Below, in pieces: positions 30,453-39,977 of a stretch of DNA of 64,000 nucleotides. How positions within the stretch are numbered: the first letter of the stretch is position 1; each line of letters opens with the position of its first letter. The position numbers and the translations under genes were made by a program. The notes beneath the pieces are model-generated. The model was not told where the DNA came from. It saw only the letters and a list, made by a program, of their open reading frames with translations, and ran no database searches. The stretch spans positions 124,001 to 188,000 of the forward strand of contig NC_083373.1 of assembly GCF_029542785.1 (NCBI RefSeq). Direction: 5' to 3'. This DNA is from Malassezia japonica. Its lineage: Eukaryota > Basidiomycota > Malasseziomycetes > Malasseziales > Malasseziaceae.

Positions 30453-32279
30453 ATGCTCCAGCGCGTCTGCGGGCTTTCTCGACGAGTTCTACTGCCGACC
30501 TTGCGTGCACGACCGATCGTCTATCGTACACTACTCCCTACCAGAATGACGGACGCACCTGCCGCGGGTGAGACCCCCAACCTGCTGCCTGACCCCGTGA
30601 CCGGTGAGATGGTGAGCAAGAGCGAACTGAAACGCCGCCAGAAGCAGCGCCAAAAGGACGCCGAGAAGGCGGAAAAGGCCAAGAGTGCGCCTGCGCCTGC
30701 CAAGAAGGCTGGCGACGACCTGGCTGCCGAGGAGGCACTCACGCCGAACCAGTACTATGAGATGCGCATGCGTGCCATCCAGAAGCTGCGCGAGACGCGC
30801 AACCCCGACCCGTACCCCCACAAGTTCCATGTCTCCTCGAGCCTGACCGACTTTATTGCGCGCTACGCGGACAAGATCGAGGCGGGTGGCCAGCTGCCTG
30901 ACGAGGTGTCGCTCGCCGGCCGCCTGCACAACATGCGCTCCTCCGGCCAGAAGCTTCGCTTCTACGACCTGCACGGCGAGGGTGTCAGGGTGCAGATCAT
31001 GGCGCAGCTCCAGGACCACACCGACGGCGACTTCCTTGCCGCGCACGACCTGCTGCGCCGCGGCGACGTGGTCGGTGTCAGGGGTTTCCCGGCCAAGACC
31101 AAGAAGGGCGAGCTGTCGATCGTGCCCCGCTCGATCCAGCTCCTCTCGCCGAACCTCAAGATGCTGCCCAAGGCCGCGGTGAACGACCGCGGTGGATTCA
31201 CCGACCAGGAGCAGCGCTACCGCAAGCGCTACCTCGACCTGATCATGAACCCCCACGTGCGCGACATCTTTGTGACGCGCGCCAAGACCATCCAGTACGT
31301 GCGCCGCTACCTGGACCAGCTCGGTTTCCTCGAGGTCGAGACGCCGATGATGAACCAGATCGCGGGTGGTGCGAGCGCCAAGCCGTTTGTGACGCACCAC
31401 AACGACCTCAAGATGGACCTGTTTATGCGTATTGCGCCCGAGCTCTACCTCAAGGAGCTCGTGGTGGGTGGCCTGGACCGTGTGTACGAGGTGGGCCGTG
31501 TGTTCCGTAACGAGTCGATCGACCAGACGCACAACCCCGAATTCACCACGTGTGAGTTCTACATGGCCTACGCGGACATGTACGACCTGATGGACATCAC
31601 CGAGAGCATGGTCTCGGGCCTGGTCAAGGCCGTGACCGGCAGCTACAAGGTCAAGTACCACCCCGACGGCAAGGAGGACCCCAACGGCCGCGAGTACGAG
31701 ATCGACTTCTCGACGCCGTGGAAGCGCTTCGACATGATCAAGGAGCTCGAGAAGCAGCTCAACGTGACCTTCCCGCCGGGCGACCAGCTGCACACGGAAG
31801 AGACGCGCGTGTGGCTCAGCGACCTCTGCGAAAAGAACAATGTCGAGTGCAGCGCGCCGCGCACCTCGAACCGCCTCATCGACAAGCTGGTCGGCGAGTA
31901 CATCGAGTCGCAGTGCATCAACCCCTCGTTCATCGTCGGCCACCCGCAGATCATGTCGCCGCTCGCCAAGCGCCACCGCGACATCCCGGGCCTGTGCGAG
32001 CGCTTCGAGGCGTTCGTCGCGACCAAGGAGATCGCCAACGCATACACCGAGCTGAACGACCCGTGGGTCCAGCGCGAAAACTTTGAGGAGCAGGCCCGCC
32101 AGAAGGACGCGGGCGACGACGAGGCGCAGGGCGTCGACCACGTCTTCCTCGACGCGCTCGAGCACGGCCTGCCCCCGACGGGCGGCTGGGGTATGGGCAT
32201 CGACCGCCTGGTCATGTTCCTCACCGACTCGCACACCATCAAGGAGGTGCTGGCGTTCCCTGCGAACCGCCCCGAGTAG
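30453..32279 (+). CDS. KRS1: Lysyl-tRNA synthetase, two possible starts
   Basis: Class II enzyme that charges tRNA-Lys. The main start at 30546 gives a 577-aa cytosolic form ([16 protein letters not shown]). An in-frame ATG at 30453 adds 31 residues, [20 protein letters not shown] followed by [11 protein letters not shown], rich in Arg and Leu without acids: a good mitochondrial leader. I therefore list the longer frame. Domains: Lys-rich N-terminal helix, OB-fold anticodon domain ([20 protein letters not shown]), class II core with motif 2 ([20 protein letters not shown]) and motif 3 ([15 protein letters not shown]). No second lysyl-tRNA synthetase is visible in the window. Dual targeting is inferred. 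Confidence 0.93.
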   Translation: MLQRVCGLSRRVLLPTLRARPIVYRTLLPTRMTDAPAAGETPNLLPDPVTGEMVSKSELKRRQKQRQKDAEKAEKAKSAPAPAKKAGDDLAAEEALTPNQYYEMRMRAIQKLRETRNPDPYPHKFHVSSSLTDFIARYADKIEAGGQLPDEVSLAGRLHNMRSSGQKLRFYDLHGEGVRVQIMAQLQDHTDGDFLAAHDLLRRGDVVGVRGFPAKTKKGELSIVPRSIQLLSPNLKMLPKAAVNDRGGFTDQEQRYRKRYLDLIMNPHVRDIFVTRAKTIQYVRRYLDQLGFLEVETPMMNQIAGGASAKPFVTHHNDLKMDLFMRIAPELYLKELVVGGLDRVYEVGRVFRNESIDQTHNPEFTTCEFYMAYADMYDLMDITESMVSGLVKAVTGSYKVKYHPDGKEDPNGREYEIDFSTPWKRFDMIKELEKQLNVTFPPGDQLHTEETRVWLSDLCEKNNVECSAPRTSNRLIDKLVGEYIESQCINPSFIVGHPQIMSPLAKRHRDIPGLCERFEAFVATKEIANAYTELNDPWVQRENFEEQARQKDAGDDEAQGVDHVFLDALEHGLPPTGGWGMGIDRLVMFLTDSHTIKEVLAFPANRPE

Positions 32280-32284
32280 ATCTA

Positions 32285-33903
32285 CTAGAGTCCGCGCGCG
32301 GCTACTTCGGCTTGCACCCATGCAATGTAAGACTGCACCTGCGCGAGCGACGCGAGCAGCGCGGCCTGCTCGGCCTGCTGGTGCTCGGACAGGTCGGCAT
32401 GCTCCATGCGGTGGTGCAGATAGGTATGCAACTGCCCAATCGCCTCTGCGTCGCCCGTGCCGTAAAAGGCGGGGGTGGGGGGCGCAGGGACGGATGGCGG
32501 CGGTTTCGCAGCGTCGGTCGCGTCCGTAAGAGCGTCGGCGGGCTCGGCGGGCTCGGCAGGCTCGCTTTTGGCGTCGGCGTCCGCCTGGCTAGCTGCTTGC
32601 TCGCTGCTCTCGACCAACACACCGCCCGGCGACCGCCCATAGACGACCAGCACCTGCGACCAGTGCCCGGAAAACGGCGGGAGGGCGCCGGCGGACGCCA
32701 CGTCTTGTTCGCGCTCAGGAAGGGCCACTGGATTAGCCGAAATACGTACCTGGGCAAAGGTGCCAGTACTCGTTCCCATCGAGGTCGCGGCCCAGCGGGC
32801 CGCTGCGCGGCGTACACCGCGCCACCGACACGTACTGCTCGGCCTGGGCGGTACGCACTGCATGGTCGTTCGCGAGCCCGAGGTTCTTGCGCTCCTCCTT
32901 CCACGCATTGTACCGCGGCGAGACCATCGACGGCGCTTTCTTTTGGAGCGCATTCATCGTCGCCTCGCACTCGTTCTTGACCTTGGCGACGTGCTCGCGC
33001 GCCTCTTTTTCGAGCGCAGGCAGCGAATCAATGAGCGGCTGCACGAGCCTGTGCATGCTGCTCGAGGCCGGCACACCTTTCGGCGTCGACATAAGGTCAC
33101 AGAGACGCACGAGGCACGCAATCTTGCTCTCGAGGTGCATCGGCTCGCCGTCCTCTTCCTCTTCCTCCTCCTCCTCACCGAGCGCCTGGGGGCCCAGGAC
33201 GCGCTCGGCACGCTCGCGCAGATCGTCGCTGCGCTTCTTGGCAGCAAGCTGCTCGGCACGGCGCGAGCGGCGCGTGCCTTCTTCCGGCTCGTCGAGGTCC
33301 ATATCGTCGTCGAGCTGCGCAACCGCATCCACGAGACGCGTCGTGCTGCGCGTGCGCCGCGGCATGATCGGCTCTTGGGCTTTCTTCGCGGCCGGACGAC
33401 GCCAGACGGGAAGGTCGACCGACACCTCTTCCAGGTCGTACGGCGGAACGTGCGCGCGCTCGAGCATGGAATGCGCCGCTATCCATGGTGCAGGCGCTTC
33501 GGGCTCGTCCATGTGCCGCCGCAGCGCACGCACCAGCGCGCCGCACCCTGCCGACGGCTGGCCGGAGGCGAGCTCGGTCAGGCCGCCGAGGTGCACCGCG
33601 AGGCGCTGCAGGATCTGCAGCGCAACATAGTCGTCCCAGCAGTGCACCGCATCGAGACGCGTCGGAGGCCATCCGAGCGCGTTTGCGTCCTCAAAACGCG
33701 CGAGGTACTCGTAGAGGTAGACGCGTGCAAATACATTCGCGACCGGAAGCGCGCCGGAATACACGCGCGCGAGTGGCGGCGCGCTGGGAGGAGGGCGCCG
33801 CGCACGCACCTTTATACGCCGGCGGGGCGCAGGCGCGTCTTTCGCCTCCGACTTGCCGAACGACACTGCGTCAGTCGCGTTACATACGCCTCGCTTGCCG
33901 CAT
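32285..33903 (-). CDS. DDT/WHIM-like chromatin protein
   Basis: Predicted ISWI-complex-type accessory protein, 524 aa. Exons 33903-33888, 33865-32750, 32727-32285. A DDT-like helix set (ANVFARVYLYEYLARFEDAN, WDDYVALQILQRLAVHL) lies near residues 40-100. A WHIM2-like signature, RSGPLGRDLDGNEYWHLCP, follows a helical stretch (ESKIACLVRLCDLMSTPKG). Between them are basic and acidic linkers. Both introns are 22 nt. The first exon holds only 16 coding nt (MRQAR); phase forces this ATG rather than the one 20 bp upstream. Family membership is inferred from motifs; the exact complex is unknown. Start codons of this gene and POT1 are 20 bp apart. Confidence 0.65.
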
Positions 33904-33923
33904 CGTGGAAAGTGGAGGACTCC

Positions 33924-35808
33924 ATGGGGCGGCCGCGGCGGGGCAAGACGCGCCGGACGCCGGAGGGCGACGGCGTGCCTGCCGAGGCGTCGTCGTACGC
34001 GTATCCTGTCGCGCGCGATGTCGTGTACCCCCCCGTCGGCGGCGGCGCGTGCACGCCGCATCCAAATACGCCGCTGCTGCAGTACGATGCAAACGAACGC
34101 GCGGTGCTCGGCGAGTGCGTTTTGATCGACGCGTGGATGGAGCGCGTCGCACAAGGACGCGGCGCGACCGTATGTGTTGCTGGGCAGCTTGTGCGTGTCA
34201 GCGCGCAGTCCGGCATGCCACCGGTGTTTGGGGTACGTCGCAAAGCTGACGCAGTGTGTCTTGGAAGCGCCGAGGCACGAGGATCTCGCGCAGGTCCCCT
34301 TGCTCTTTTCGGGGCGCAACGCGGCCGCTCTGCATGCACTCTTGCAGCGCCAGAAAGAGTCGCCGATCGACGTGTTCCTGTCGGGCTACGGCGCCGAGAC
34401 ACAGCGATTTGGGACGTCGGAGGCGCCGCGAGCGCGTGTCGTTTATGCACAGAGCCGCGTCGCGCTCAAGGCGCTGCTGCGCGACGAGCAAGAGTATACC
34501 GTGTGGTTCGACTGCAACAAGGACGCGCCTGTCACGCAGGTCATGCATCCGGTCGTGCGGCGGCCGTCGCCTGCGCCGTCCGATGCGTGGCTCAACACGC
34601 CGGCGTTGCGCCGCATCGATCCTACGCCGCAGGGAAGCGCGCCGACGCTCCAGTTTACGCCGGCAAGCACGCCGGCACCGAGCATGCCGCCGCCGAGCAT
34701 GCCGCCGAGCATACCGTTGAGTATGCCGCCGCCTGCACCGGCGGCCGAACAGGCGCTCAATGGCCACGTCTATACGCCGATCCAAAAGGTCAAGAGCGGC
34801 ACAGTCGCCAACGTCATGGGCGTTGCGGTCGTCGACGCAACTGTGCGCCCGCCTGCGCAGCGCTCGCGCGACGTCATGGTCAAGCTCGCGATTAGCGACG
34901 GAAGCGGCCCAGACGTCGCATCGTCGACGCTCTCGTCGAATCTCTTTGCCTCGGAAGAAGGCGCGCTGCCGGGCGCGGTAGCCGAGCACGACGCGGTGCT
35001 CCTGCGCGGCGTCCAGATCGGCCTCTTTAACGGGCGTCCCCAAGGCGTTGCAAGCCGCAAGCACCCTTTTCAGTGGGCGGCATGGAGCGCCTCGACACAG
35101 ACGTGGCGGTACGCGTCGAGTGCGCGGCCGTCCGACTTTGGCGACGCGGAGCGCACGGCGCTCCTGCAGCTCGTCGGCCACCTCGGCACGGCGCCTCCAG
35201 CGCCGAGCGCCAATGCTCGTTCGATCACGACAGGCGGCAGCACACGCGCGCTCACGACGCTCGACACGCTGCAGCCCCACACGTTTGTCGACACGGTCGT
35301 GGAGATCGTCAAGGTGTTTGCACAGTCGGCGACACCCGACCTGTACATTACCGACTATACGGCGCACAGGCATATCTACGACGGGAACAACAAACACCTA
35401 TCTGTACAGCCGCCCGGGCCGGGGGGGTGCGTGCTGCAAGTCGGCCTGTTTGAGTCGCATGCGCCGCTCGCCGTGCAGCTACGACCAGGGCAGCTCGTGC
35501 GCCTCGACAATGTGCGCATCCGCGAGAACCCCAGCACGGGCCTGCTCACCGGTGCACTCGGCTCGGCAAACGACCGGCGCATCCGCATCTCGCCGGTCGA
35601 CCAAGACCACGCGGCGGTCCGTGCGCTAAAGAGCCGCAAGGCCGCGTGGGCGAATCCGGGCCCTGCAGAGCCGCGCAAGCGCCCTGCCCCAGCGACACCG
35701 ACACCGGCGCGCCGCCGGCCCGCGCCCGATGCGGTACGCGCACCACGCTACGAAATTGACGACGATCCATTCGCAGAAATTGACGTTCCTCTCTCGCCCT
35801 CGCCTTGA
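33924..35808 (+). CDS. POT1: Telomere single-strand-binding protein POT1
   Basis: Shelterin-type protein that binds the telomeric 3' overhang. Exons 33924-34232 and 34255-35808 (22-nt intron 34233-34254), 620 aa. The canonical first OB fold starts at about residue 276: YTPIQKVKSGTVANVMGVAV and later GVASRKHPFQWAAWS. A second OB-like domain begins near 445 (HTFVDTVVEIVKVF, DLYITDYTAHRHIYD). The 200 residues before a Ser/Pro/Met-rich linker (about 240-265) form an additional folded-looking region (LLQYDANERAVLGECVLIDA). An extra N-terminal OB fold has been described for Ustilago maydis Pot1; this fits, but the fold is not proven here. Confidence 0.82.
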
Positions 35809-35844
35809 CTCCGGAAGCTGACCGTGATACTCCGTGCCTCCACA

Positions 35845-36102
35845 ATGGACCATACGACGATTGTGCGTTTCGATCCCGTGTACTATTTCCATTTCAAGTG
35901 CAATCTCGACTCGATCCGTGGCGGCGCGTTCCCCAACCTACACCGCTGGCTCCGCGAGATGTACTGGAAGAATGCTGCCTTCCAAGACACGACCGACTTT
36001 ACGTCGATCAAGGACCACTCCTTTGCGAGTCATCTCAAGGTGAACCCCACCGGTATTGTGCCTGCCGGCCCTGAGCCGCCCATTAAGCCGCTCGACAGCT
36101 AG
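35845..36102 (+). pseudogene. Truncated ECM4 copy (C-terminal 83 codons)
   Basis: A 249-nt stretch (35854-36102) aligns without any indel to the last 249 nt of the adjacent complete ECM4 (37039-37287), with 70 of 82 residues identical. It lacks the catalytic Cys domain and most of the fold, so it cannot be an active enzyme. A short frame from an ATG at 35845 (MDHTTIVRFDPVYY) remains open to the stop, so an 85-aa product is possible. The first 71 nt differ at only one base, the remainder at many sites, mostly synonymous. It looks like the relic of an old tandem duplication retouched by gene conversion. Confidence 0.8.
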
Positions 36103-36216
36103 GACATAGAATACGGATAACACGTACGGGAGGCCTACGAGGCCGTGCTAAACCCCGAGACCGATCTCCACATTGGCCCCTGCGCAGTTAAATACGTCGT
36201 GGAACTGCCCGTGTTC

Positions 36217-37287
36217 ATGTGGCGCTCCACACTTTTGCAGACGGCGAAAGTGGCTCCTCGTATCGTCCGCGTATCCCCACCGCTAGTACGCACGCTCGCC
36301 ATGTCTGCCCAGAAAGACAACGTGGCCTCTAAGCCTTTTGCGCAGTCCGACGGCCGTTTCCGCCGCCAGGAATCCTCGTTCCGCGACCGCATCGAGAAAG
36401 GCGGCAAGTTTGAGCCGGAAGTCGGTCGCTACAAGCTGATCGTGTCGCTCGCATGCCCGTGGGCACACCGTGCGCTAATCGTGCGTGCGCTCAAGCGCAT
36501 GGACGAGGTGCCCGACCTGCTGCCGGTGACGATCGTCGACACCTTCCTGGGCGAAAAGGGCTGGTGCCTCGGCGATGCACAGACCGAGCGCGAGCACGTC
36601 CCGGCGTCGGGCCCCAAGATCCCCGGCTTTGAGAACGCGCGCTACCTGCGTGAGCTGTACCTTGCGGCGAACCCCGACTATGACAAGCGCCCGACCGTGC
36701 CTGTCGTGTGGGACGCCAAGAACAACACGATCGTGAACAACGAGTCGTCCGAAGTCATCCGCTTCCTCGACTCGGCCTTTGACGAGTTCCTCCCGGAGGA
36801 GGTGCGTGGCATTACGTACTACCCCGAGGAGCTGCGCTCCGAGATCGACGCGTTTCACGAGTGGGTGTACCCCAACATCAACAACGGCGTGTACAAGACG
36901 GGCTTTGCGACGAACCAGGAGGCGTACGTCGAGAGTCTCAAGCCCCTCTTTGAGGCGCTACACCGCGTCGACCGCCTGCTCAAAGGCAAGCAGTATGCGA
37001 TCGGCGACCGCCTGACCGAGGCCGACATCCGCCTCTTTACGACGATTGTGCGTTTCGACCCCGTGTACTATTTCCATTTCAAGTGCAATCTCGACTCGAT
37101 CCGTGGCGGTGCATTCCCGAATCTGCACCGCTGGATGCGCGAGCTGTACTGGAAGAACGCTGCATTCAAAGACACGACCGACTTCAAGTCGATCAAGGAC
37201 CACTACTTTGCGAGCCACGTCAGCATCAACCCCACCGGCGTTGTGCCGCTCGGCCCCGAGCCGCCGATTCTCCCGCTGGACAACTAG
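36217..37287 (+). CDS. ECM4: Glutathionyl-hydroquinone reductase (Xi-class GST)
   Basis: Glutathione-dependent reductase of the ECM4/GTO/YqjG family acting on glutathionyl-quinones. The active-site motif is IVSLACPWAHRAL with the reactive Cys in CPWA; other family marks are GWCLGDAQTEREHVPASGP-like, YLRELYLAANPDYDKRPTVP, VVNNES-like NNESSEVIRFLD, and ADIRLFTTIVRFDPVYYFHF. The start at 36217 (356 aa) gives MWRSTLLQTAKVAPRIVRVS, a plausible mitochondrial leader; a second ATG at 36301 (MSAQKDNVAS, 328 aa) would give a cytosolic form. The TAG stop interlocks with the stop codon of ERG28 on the other strand. Confidence 0.92.
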   Translation: MWRSTLLQTAKVAPRIVRVSPPLVRTLAMSAQKDNVASKPFAQSDGRFRRQESSFRDRIEKGGKFEPEVGRYKLIVSLACPWAHRALIVRALKRMDEVPDLLPVTIVDTFLGEKGWCLGDAQTEREHVPASGPKIPGFENARYLRELYLAANPDYDKRPTVPVVWDAKNNTIVNNESSEVIRFLDSAFDEFLPEEVRGITYYPEELRSEIDAFHEWVYPNINNGVYKTGFATNQEAYVESLKPLFEALHRVDRLLKGKQYAIGDRLTEADIRLFTTIVRFDPVYYFHFKCNLDSIRGGAFPNLHRWMRELYWKNAAFKDTTDFKSIKDHYFASHVSINPTGVVPLGPEPPILPLDN

Positions 37288-37748
37288 GCGACGTAGAACG
37301 AGTACTGAAGGAACATGGCAATAGCCGAGGATGCTGCGTCAGTCACGATACGTACACGCAACAATCAGCGGACTGATCGAGCCAGGCACTAGCGCCAGCG
37401 TGCCAAAGAAGAGCATCTCCGACACAAAGTGCGCGAGCGCAATGACAAACGTGCCAAGGCACAGGACGTAGGCACTGCGTTAGCTCCTACACATACCCGC
37501 GCTCGTGGATGTTGTACGCAGCGTACAGGCGCACCATGGCCGACGTCAGGTTCCAGATGGCAAACAGGCGCGCCGACAGCGGCGTGGCCTGCGCGCGGCC
37601 GGCGTTCGACGAGTACACTTTCGTGCTGAACGCAGGCTTCATAATGTTCTGCACGCCATTCAGCGCAGCCACGGCGCCAACGAGCAGCAGCCAGCGGGGG
37701 AGCAGTCCTTCCGGCACTGCGTCAGTCGAGCCACGCACCGAAATCCAT
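37284..37748 (-). CDS. ERG28: Ergosterol synthesis scaffold ERG28
   Basis: ER membrane protein that tethers the C-4 demethylation enzymes of sterol synthesis. Four exons in 465 bp: 37748-37739, 37716-37497, 37474-37356, 37333-37284, 132 aa. All three introns are 22 nt and end GCAG. Family features: LPRWLLLVGAVAALNGVQN, the STKVYS loop, TPLSARLFAIWNLTSAMVRL, and FVIALAHFVSEMLFFGTL. The first exon encodes only MDF plus one base. Every junction restores the family alignment, which supports the intron calls. The start faces that of MED19 36 bp away. Confidence 0.9.
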
Positions 37749-37784
37749 AGTGTGGAGGGAAGCGGAAACGGGCCTATTTCGACG

Positions 37785-38375
37785 ATGGCGACGGACGGGG
37801 CGTCGGAGGACTTGCCGGCGTTCCTCCCGGCTCCGCTCCAGGAGCCAAACGATATGAAGCCCTGGCGGCTGAACGGGACACAGGACATGATGGAGCTCTT
37901 TGGGCTTGTGCCATTGTACGACCGTGCCGTGCGGCCGTACCTGCGCCCCGACCCCGCCGCCGCGCCGGGCACCACGCCGAGCTCCGACCCAGGCTCGGCG
38001 CCGGCGAAAACCGAAGGCGAGCAGAAGCGCGCGGTGCTTCCCAAGACCTTTGTACACTATGTCGAGGACCTTCCAGGCAAGGTCCGGCCGCCAAAACGCA
38101 CGGGAGCGATGCGGCACCAGCCGAAAGAGCTGACGCAGCTCCTGATGAAGCCCGAGTATACCTATACGCCGATTGTTCCGTTCGATGCAGATGCACTGAA
38201 CCATGCATTCAGCGTCGAGCCGTCGAGCGCGCCCGCCCAAGGCATCGATGTGAGCCTGCTCGAGGCCGACGAACAAGAGTCGCCGGCGCCGAAGAAAAAG
38301 AAGGGCGCGCTCGGCGACCGTCCCGAGCCCCCCAAGAAGCGGGTGGTGCTCATCAGCAAAAAGAAGCGCGCATAG
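37785..38375 (+). CDS. MED19: Mediator subunit MED19/ROX3-like
   Basis: Intronless, 196 aa, hydrophilic. The N-terminal core has GTQDMMELFGLVPLYDRAVR and LPKTFVHYVEDLPGKVRPPK, the pattern expected of fungal MED19 (Rox3), followed by LLMKPEYTYTPIVPFDADAL. The C-terminus is strongly basic (PKKKKGALGD, KKRVVLISKKKRA), as in Mediator head subunits and suited to nuclear import. Start: first ATG in the short divergent spacer, MATDGASEDLP. Assignment rests on the remembered family pattern; a different nuclear protein is the alternative. The stop is 11 bp from that of BRX1. Confidence 0.62.
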   Translation: MATDGASEDLPAFLPAPLQEPNDMKPWRLNGTQDMMELFGLVPLYDRAVRPYLRPDPAAAPGTTPSSDPGSAPAKTEGEQKRAVLPKTFVHYVEDLPGKVRPPKRTGAMRHQPKELTQLLMKPEYTYTPIVPFDADALNHAFSVEPSSAPAQGIDVSLLEADEQESPAPKKKKGALGDRPEPPKKRVVLISKKKRA

Positions 38376-38386
38376 GTGTATACTAG

Positions 38387-39360
38387 CTACGAGAATACCT
38401 TGGAACGACTCAGCTCGCCCTCCTCGCCCTTGTACTTGTCGCGCTTGGCGCGCTGGCTCTGCACCTGCGTCACCTTGTTGGTGTATGCGCTGCCCTTGGC
38501 TCCGCGCGACGCACGGCGGAGCGCGGCCGGCGAGATGTACTCGGGGTTGTCAAAGATGGTCGGGCCACCGAACGAGCCCTCAAAGACGCGGATGGGGGTG
38601 AGGACCATACGGGGGCCGATCTCGACGAGCGTCGGCTCGGGCACGGCACCCTTGTCGGCACGCTTGTGCTTCTTCTCCTCGCCGACCGCCTCGGCAGCGG
38701 CATTTGCGCCGGGGTCCTTTTCAATCACTTGGTAGTTGCGGAACCAGATCTTGTTGTCGAGGATGCTGAACGAGATCACATGGTCCACAAACGGCTTCGC
38801 ACGGCGCGCGGTGCGCGGCACGGCAAACATTTGCGTGAGCATCTCCCTCAGGAGCTTCCAGTGCGGCTCCGAGTCAAACGCAGCGTCAAAGCTGAGGATA
38901 TGGCGCGAGCCCTTGAGGCAGTTTCCCGTCATCTTCAGCTCGTCCATCGTGTGGATGTTTTGCACTTGGAGCTTGGCAGACGGGCCGTTGGGCGTCTTGG
39001 AGAGCCACAGGTAGAGATCCTCGTGCCTCCGCGACTCAAAGTACATACAGTTCTGGGTTAGATGGGGCACGTACGTTGCAGTTGTTGAGCTCCGCAAGCT
39101 CGTTGAGAATCGAGAGATCCGACTTGGAGTCCAGCTTGGATTCTGTGTGAGTCGCGCGACGTACCTTTCTTGGCATGGGGGAGGAGTGCCTCGACGTCGT
39201 TCACGAGATGGCGCATGCGCGTGGTCACGCCGCGCGAGGGCAGCACAAGCACACGCTGCTTATTCCGGCGCGTCTGGGTGCCTTCGGCATCATTCTCAGA
39301 AGCACGCTTCTTGCCGGCGGCAGCGTCGCGCTTCAGCGCCGCACTGTACACGGTCGACAT
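38387..39360 (-). CDS. BRX1: Ribosome biogenesis factor BRX1
   Basis: Brix-domain protein needed for early 60S assembly and rRNA binding. Exons 39360-39165, 39142-39075, 39052-38387, 309 aa. Family text: GVTTRMRHLVNDVEALLPHAKK, LDSKSDLSILNELAELNNCN, LYLWLSKTPNGPSAKLQVQN, MTGNCLKGSRHILSFD and FVDHVISFSILDNKIWFRNYQ. Both introns are 22 nt. Intron 1 (39143-39164) is identical over all 22 bases to intron 2 of RPB10 at 59231-59252. The C-terminal tail is basic. Confidence 0.94.
39143..39164 (-). repeat. 22-nt intron identical to RPB10 intron 2
   Basis: Begins GTACGTCGCG and ends ACTCACACAG. It matches 59231-59252 at all 22 positions in the same sense, while both flanking exon bases differ, so identity stops exactly at the splice junctions. 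Confidence 0.85.
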
Positions 39361-39405
39361 GGCGCTGGAGAAGGCTGCAGCCTCGCCGACTTTTTTTGGC
39401 TACGG

Positions 39406-39411
39406 CACGTG
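39406..39411. promoter_or_regulatory. CACGTG box upstream of BRX1
   Basis: CACGTGA in the 284-bp divergent spacer, 46 bp before the BRX1 start and 234 bp before CBP4. Confidence 0.45.
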
Positions 39412-39644
39412 ACGCTGGCGGCCCTTGCGAGGCCGTGCGGAACTGATGCGCTTCCGCCTTGCTGGGGGGATGCCGCAGGGCACGTACGGCATCCGACGAC
39501 GTAGGATGCATTCCGTAGCAGAACTATGAGATCAGGACGAAAGCGCGATGCAGAGAGGCCGACCCAAGTCATATTGGGATGCTGCGTAAATAGCCATTGC
39601 TGACTGGCTCTTCGTGGAGGTCGCCTCGCCACCACAAACTTGTC

Positions 39645-39977
39645 ATGGCCGGCGGCGCACGCAACTGGACGCGCGCCTTTGTTGGCGGCTCGATCATCAT
39701 TGGTATTGGATATGCGCTGCTGAAGTGTACGTACACGGTTCTGACCGTCCAGACAACACCCCTTCCGAGCAGGAGCTGTACAACGTACGTGTGCACACCA
39801 CTAACCCTCCTAGTCGCTCTCGCCCGATCTCAAGCGCGAAGTCGACCAGAGGCGGAGGCAGCTTGCTGACGCAAAGCGCAGCGAGGTCCTCAAGCAGCAG
39901 CACAAGGAGGTGCGTGTGTGCGACTAACGCAGATTGCCGCGCAGCAGGACACGGCCAAGCCCAACTGGTCCAAGTAG
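39645..39977 (+). CDS. CBP4: Cytochrome bc1 assembly factor CBP4
   Basis: Small inner-membrane protein that stabilises cytochrome b during complex III assembly. Four exons (39645-39726, 39753-39784, 39814-39909, 39933-39977) encode 84 aa. N-terminal helix FVGGSIIIGIGYALLKY is followed by the CBP4 motif TPSEQELYNSLSPDLKREVD and a charged coiled coil ending KPNWSK. Introns of 26, 29 and 23 nt are slightly longer than most here and carry the same CTGAC/CTAAC element. Without splicing no coherent protein exists, so the gene is easily missed by simple frame finding. Confidence 0.88.

Noticed and set aside
28281..30545. Plus-strand frame continuous with KRS1 through the LRR-LCL3 gene
   Set aside because: The 5' part is antisense to a recognisable protein; only the part from the ATG at 30453 is plausible for KRS1.
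33904..33926. Alternative WHIM-gene start at the upstream minus-strand ATG (MESSTFHDAASEA)
   Set aside because: It leaves phase 2 at the first intron and shifts the downstream domain out of frame; the ATG at 33903 gives phase 1 and works.
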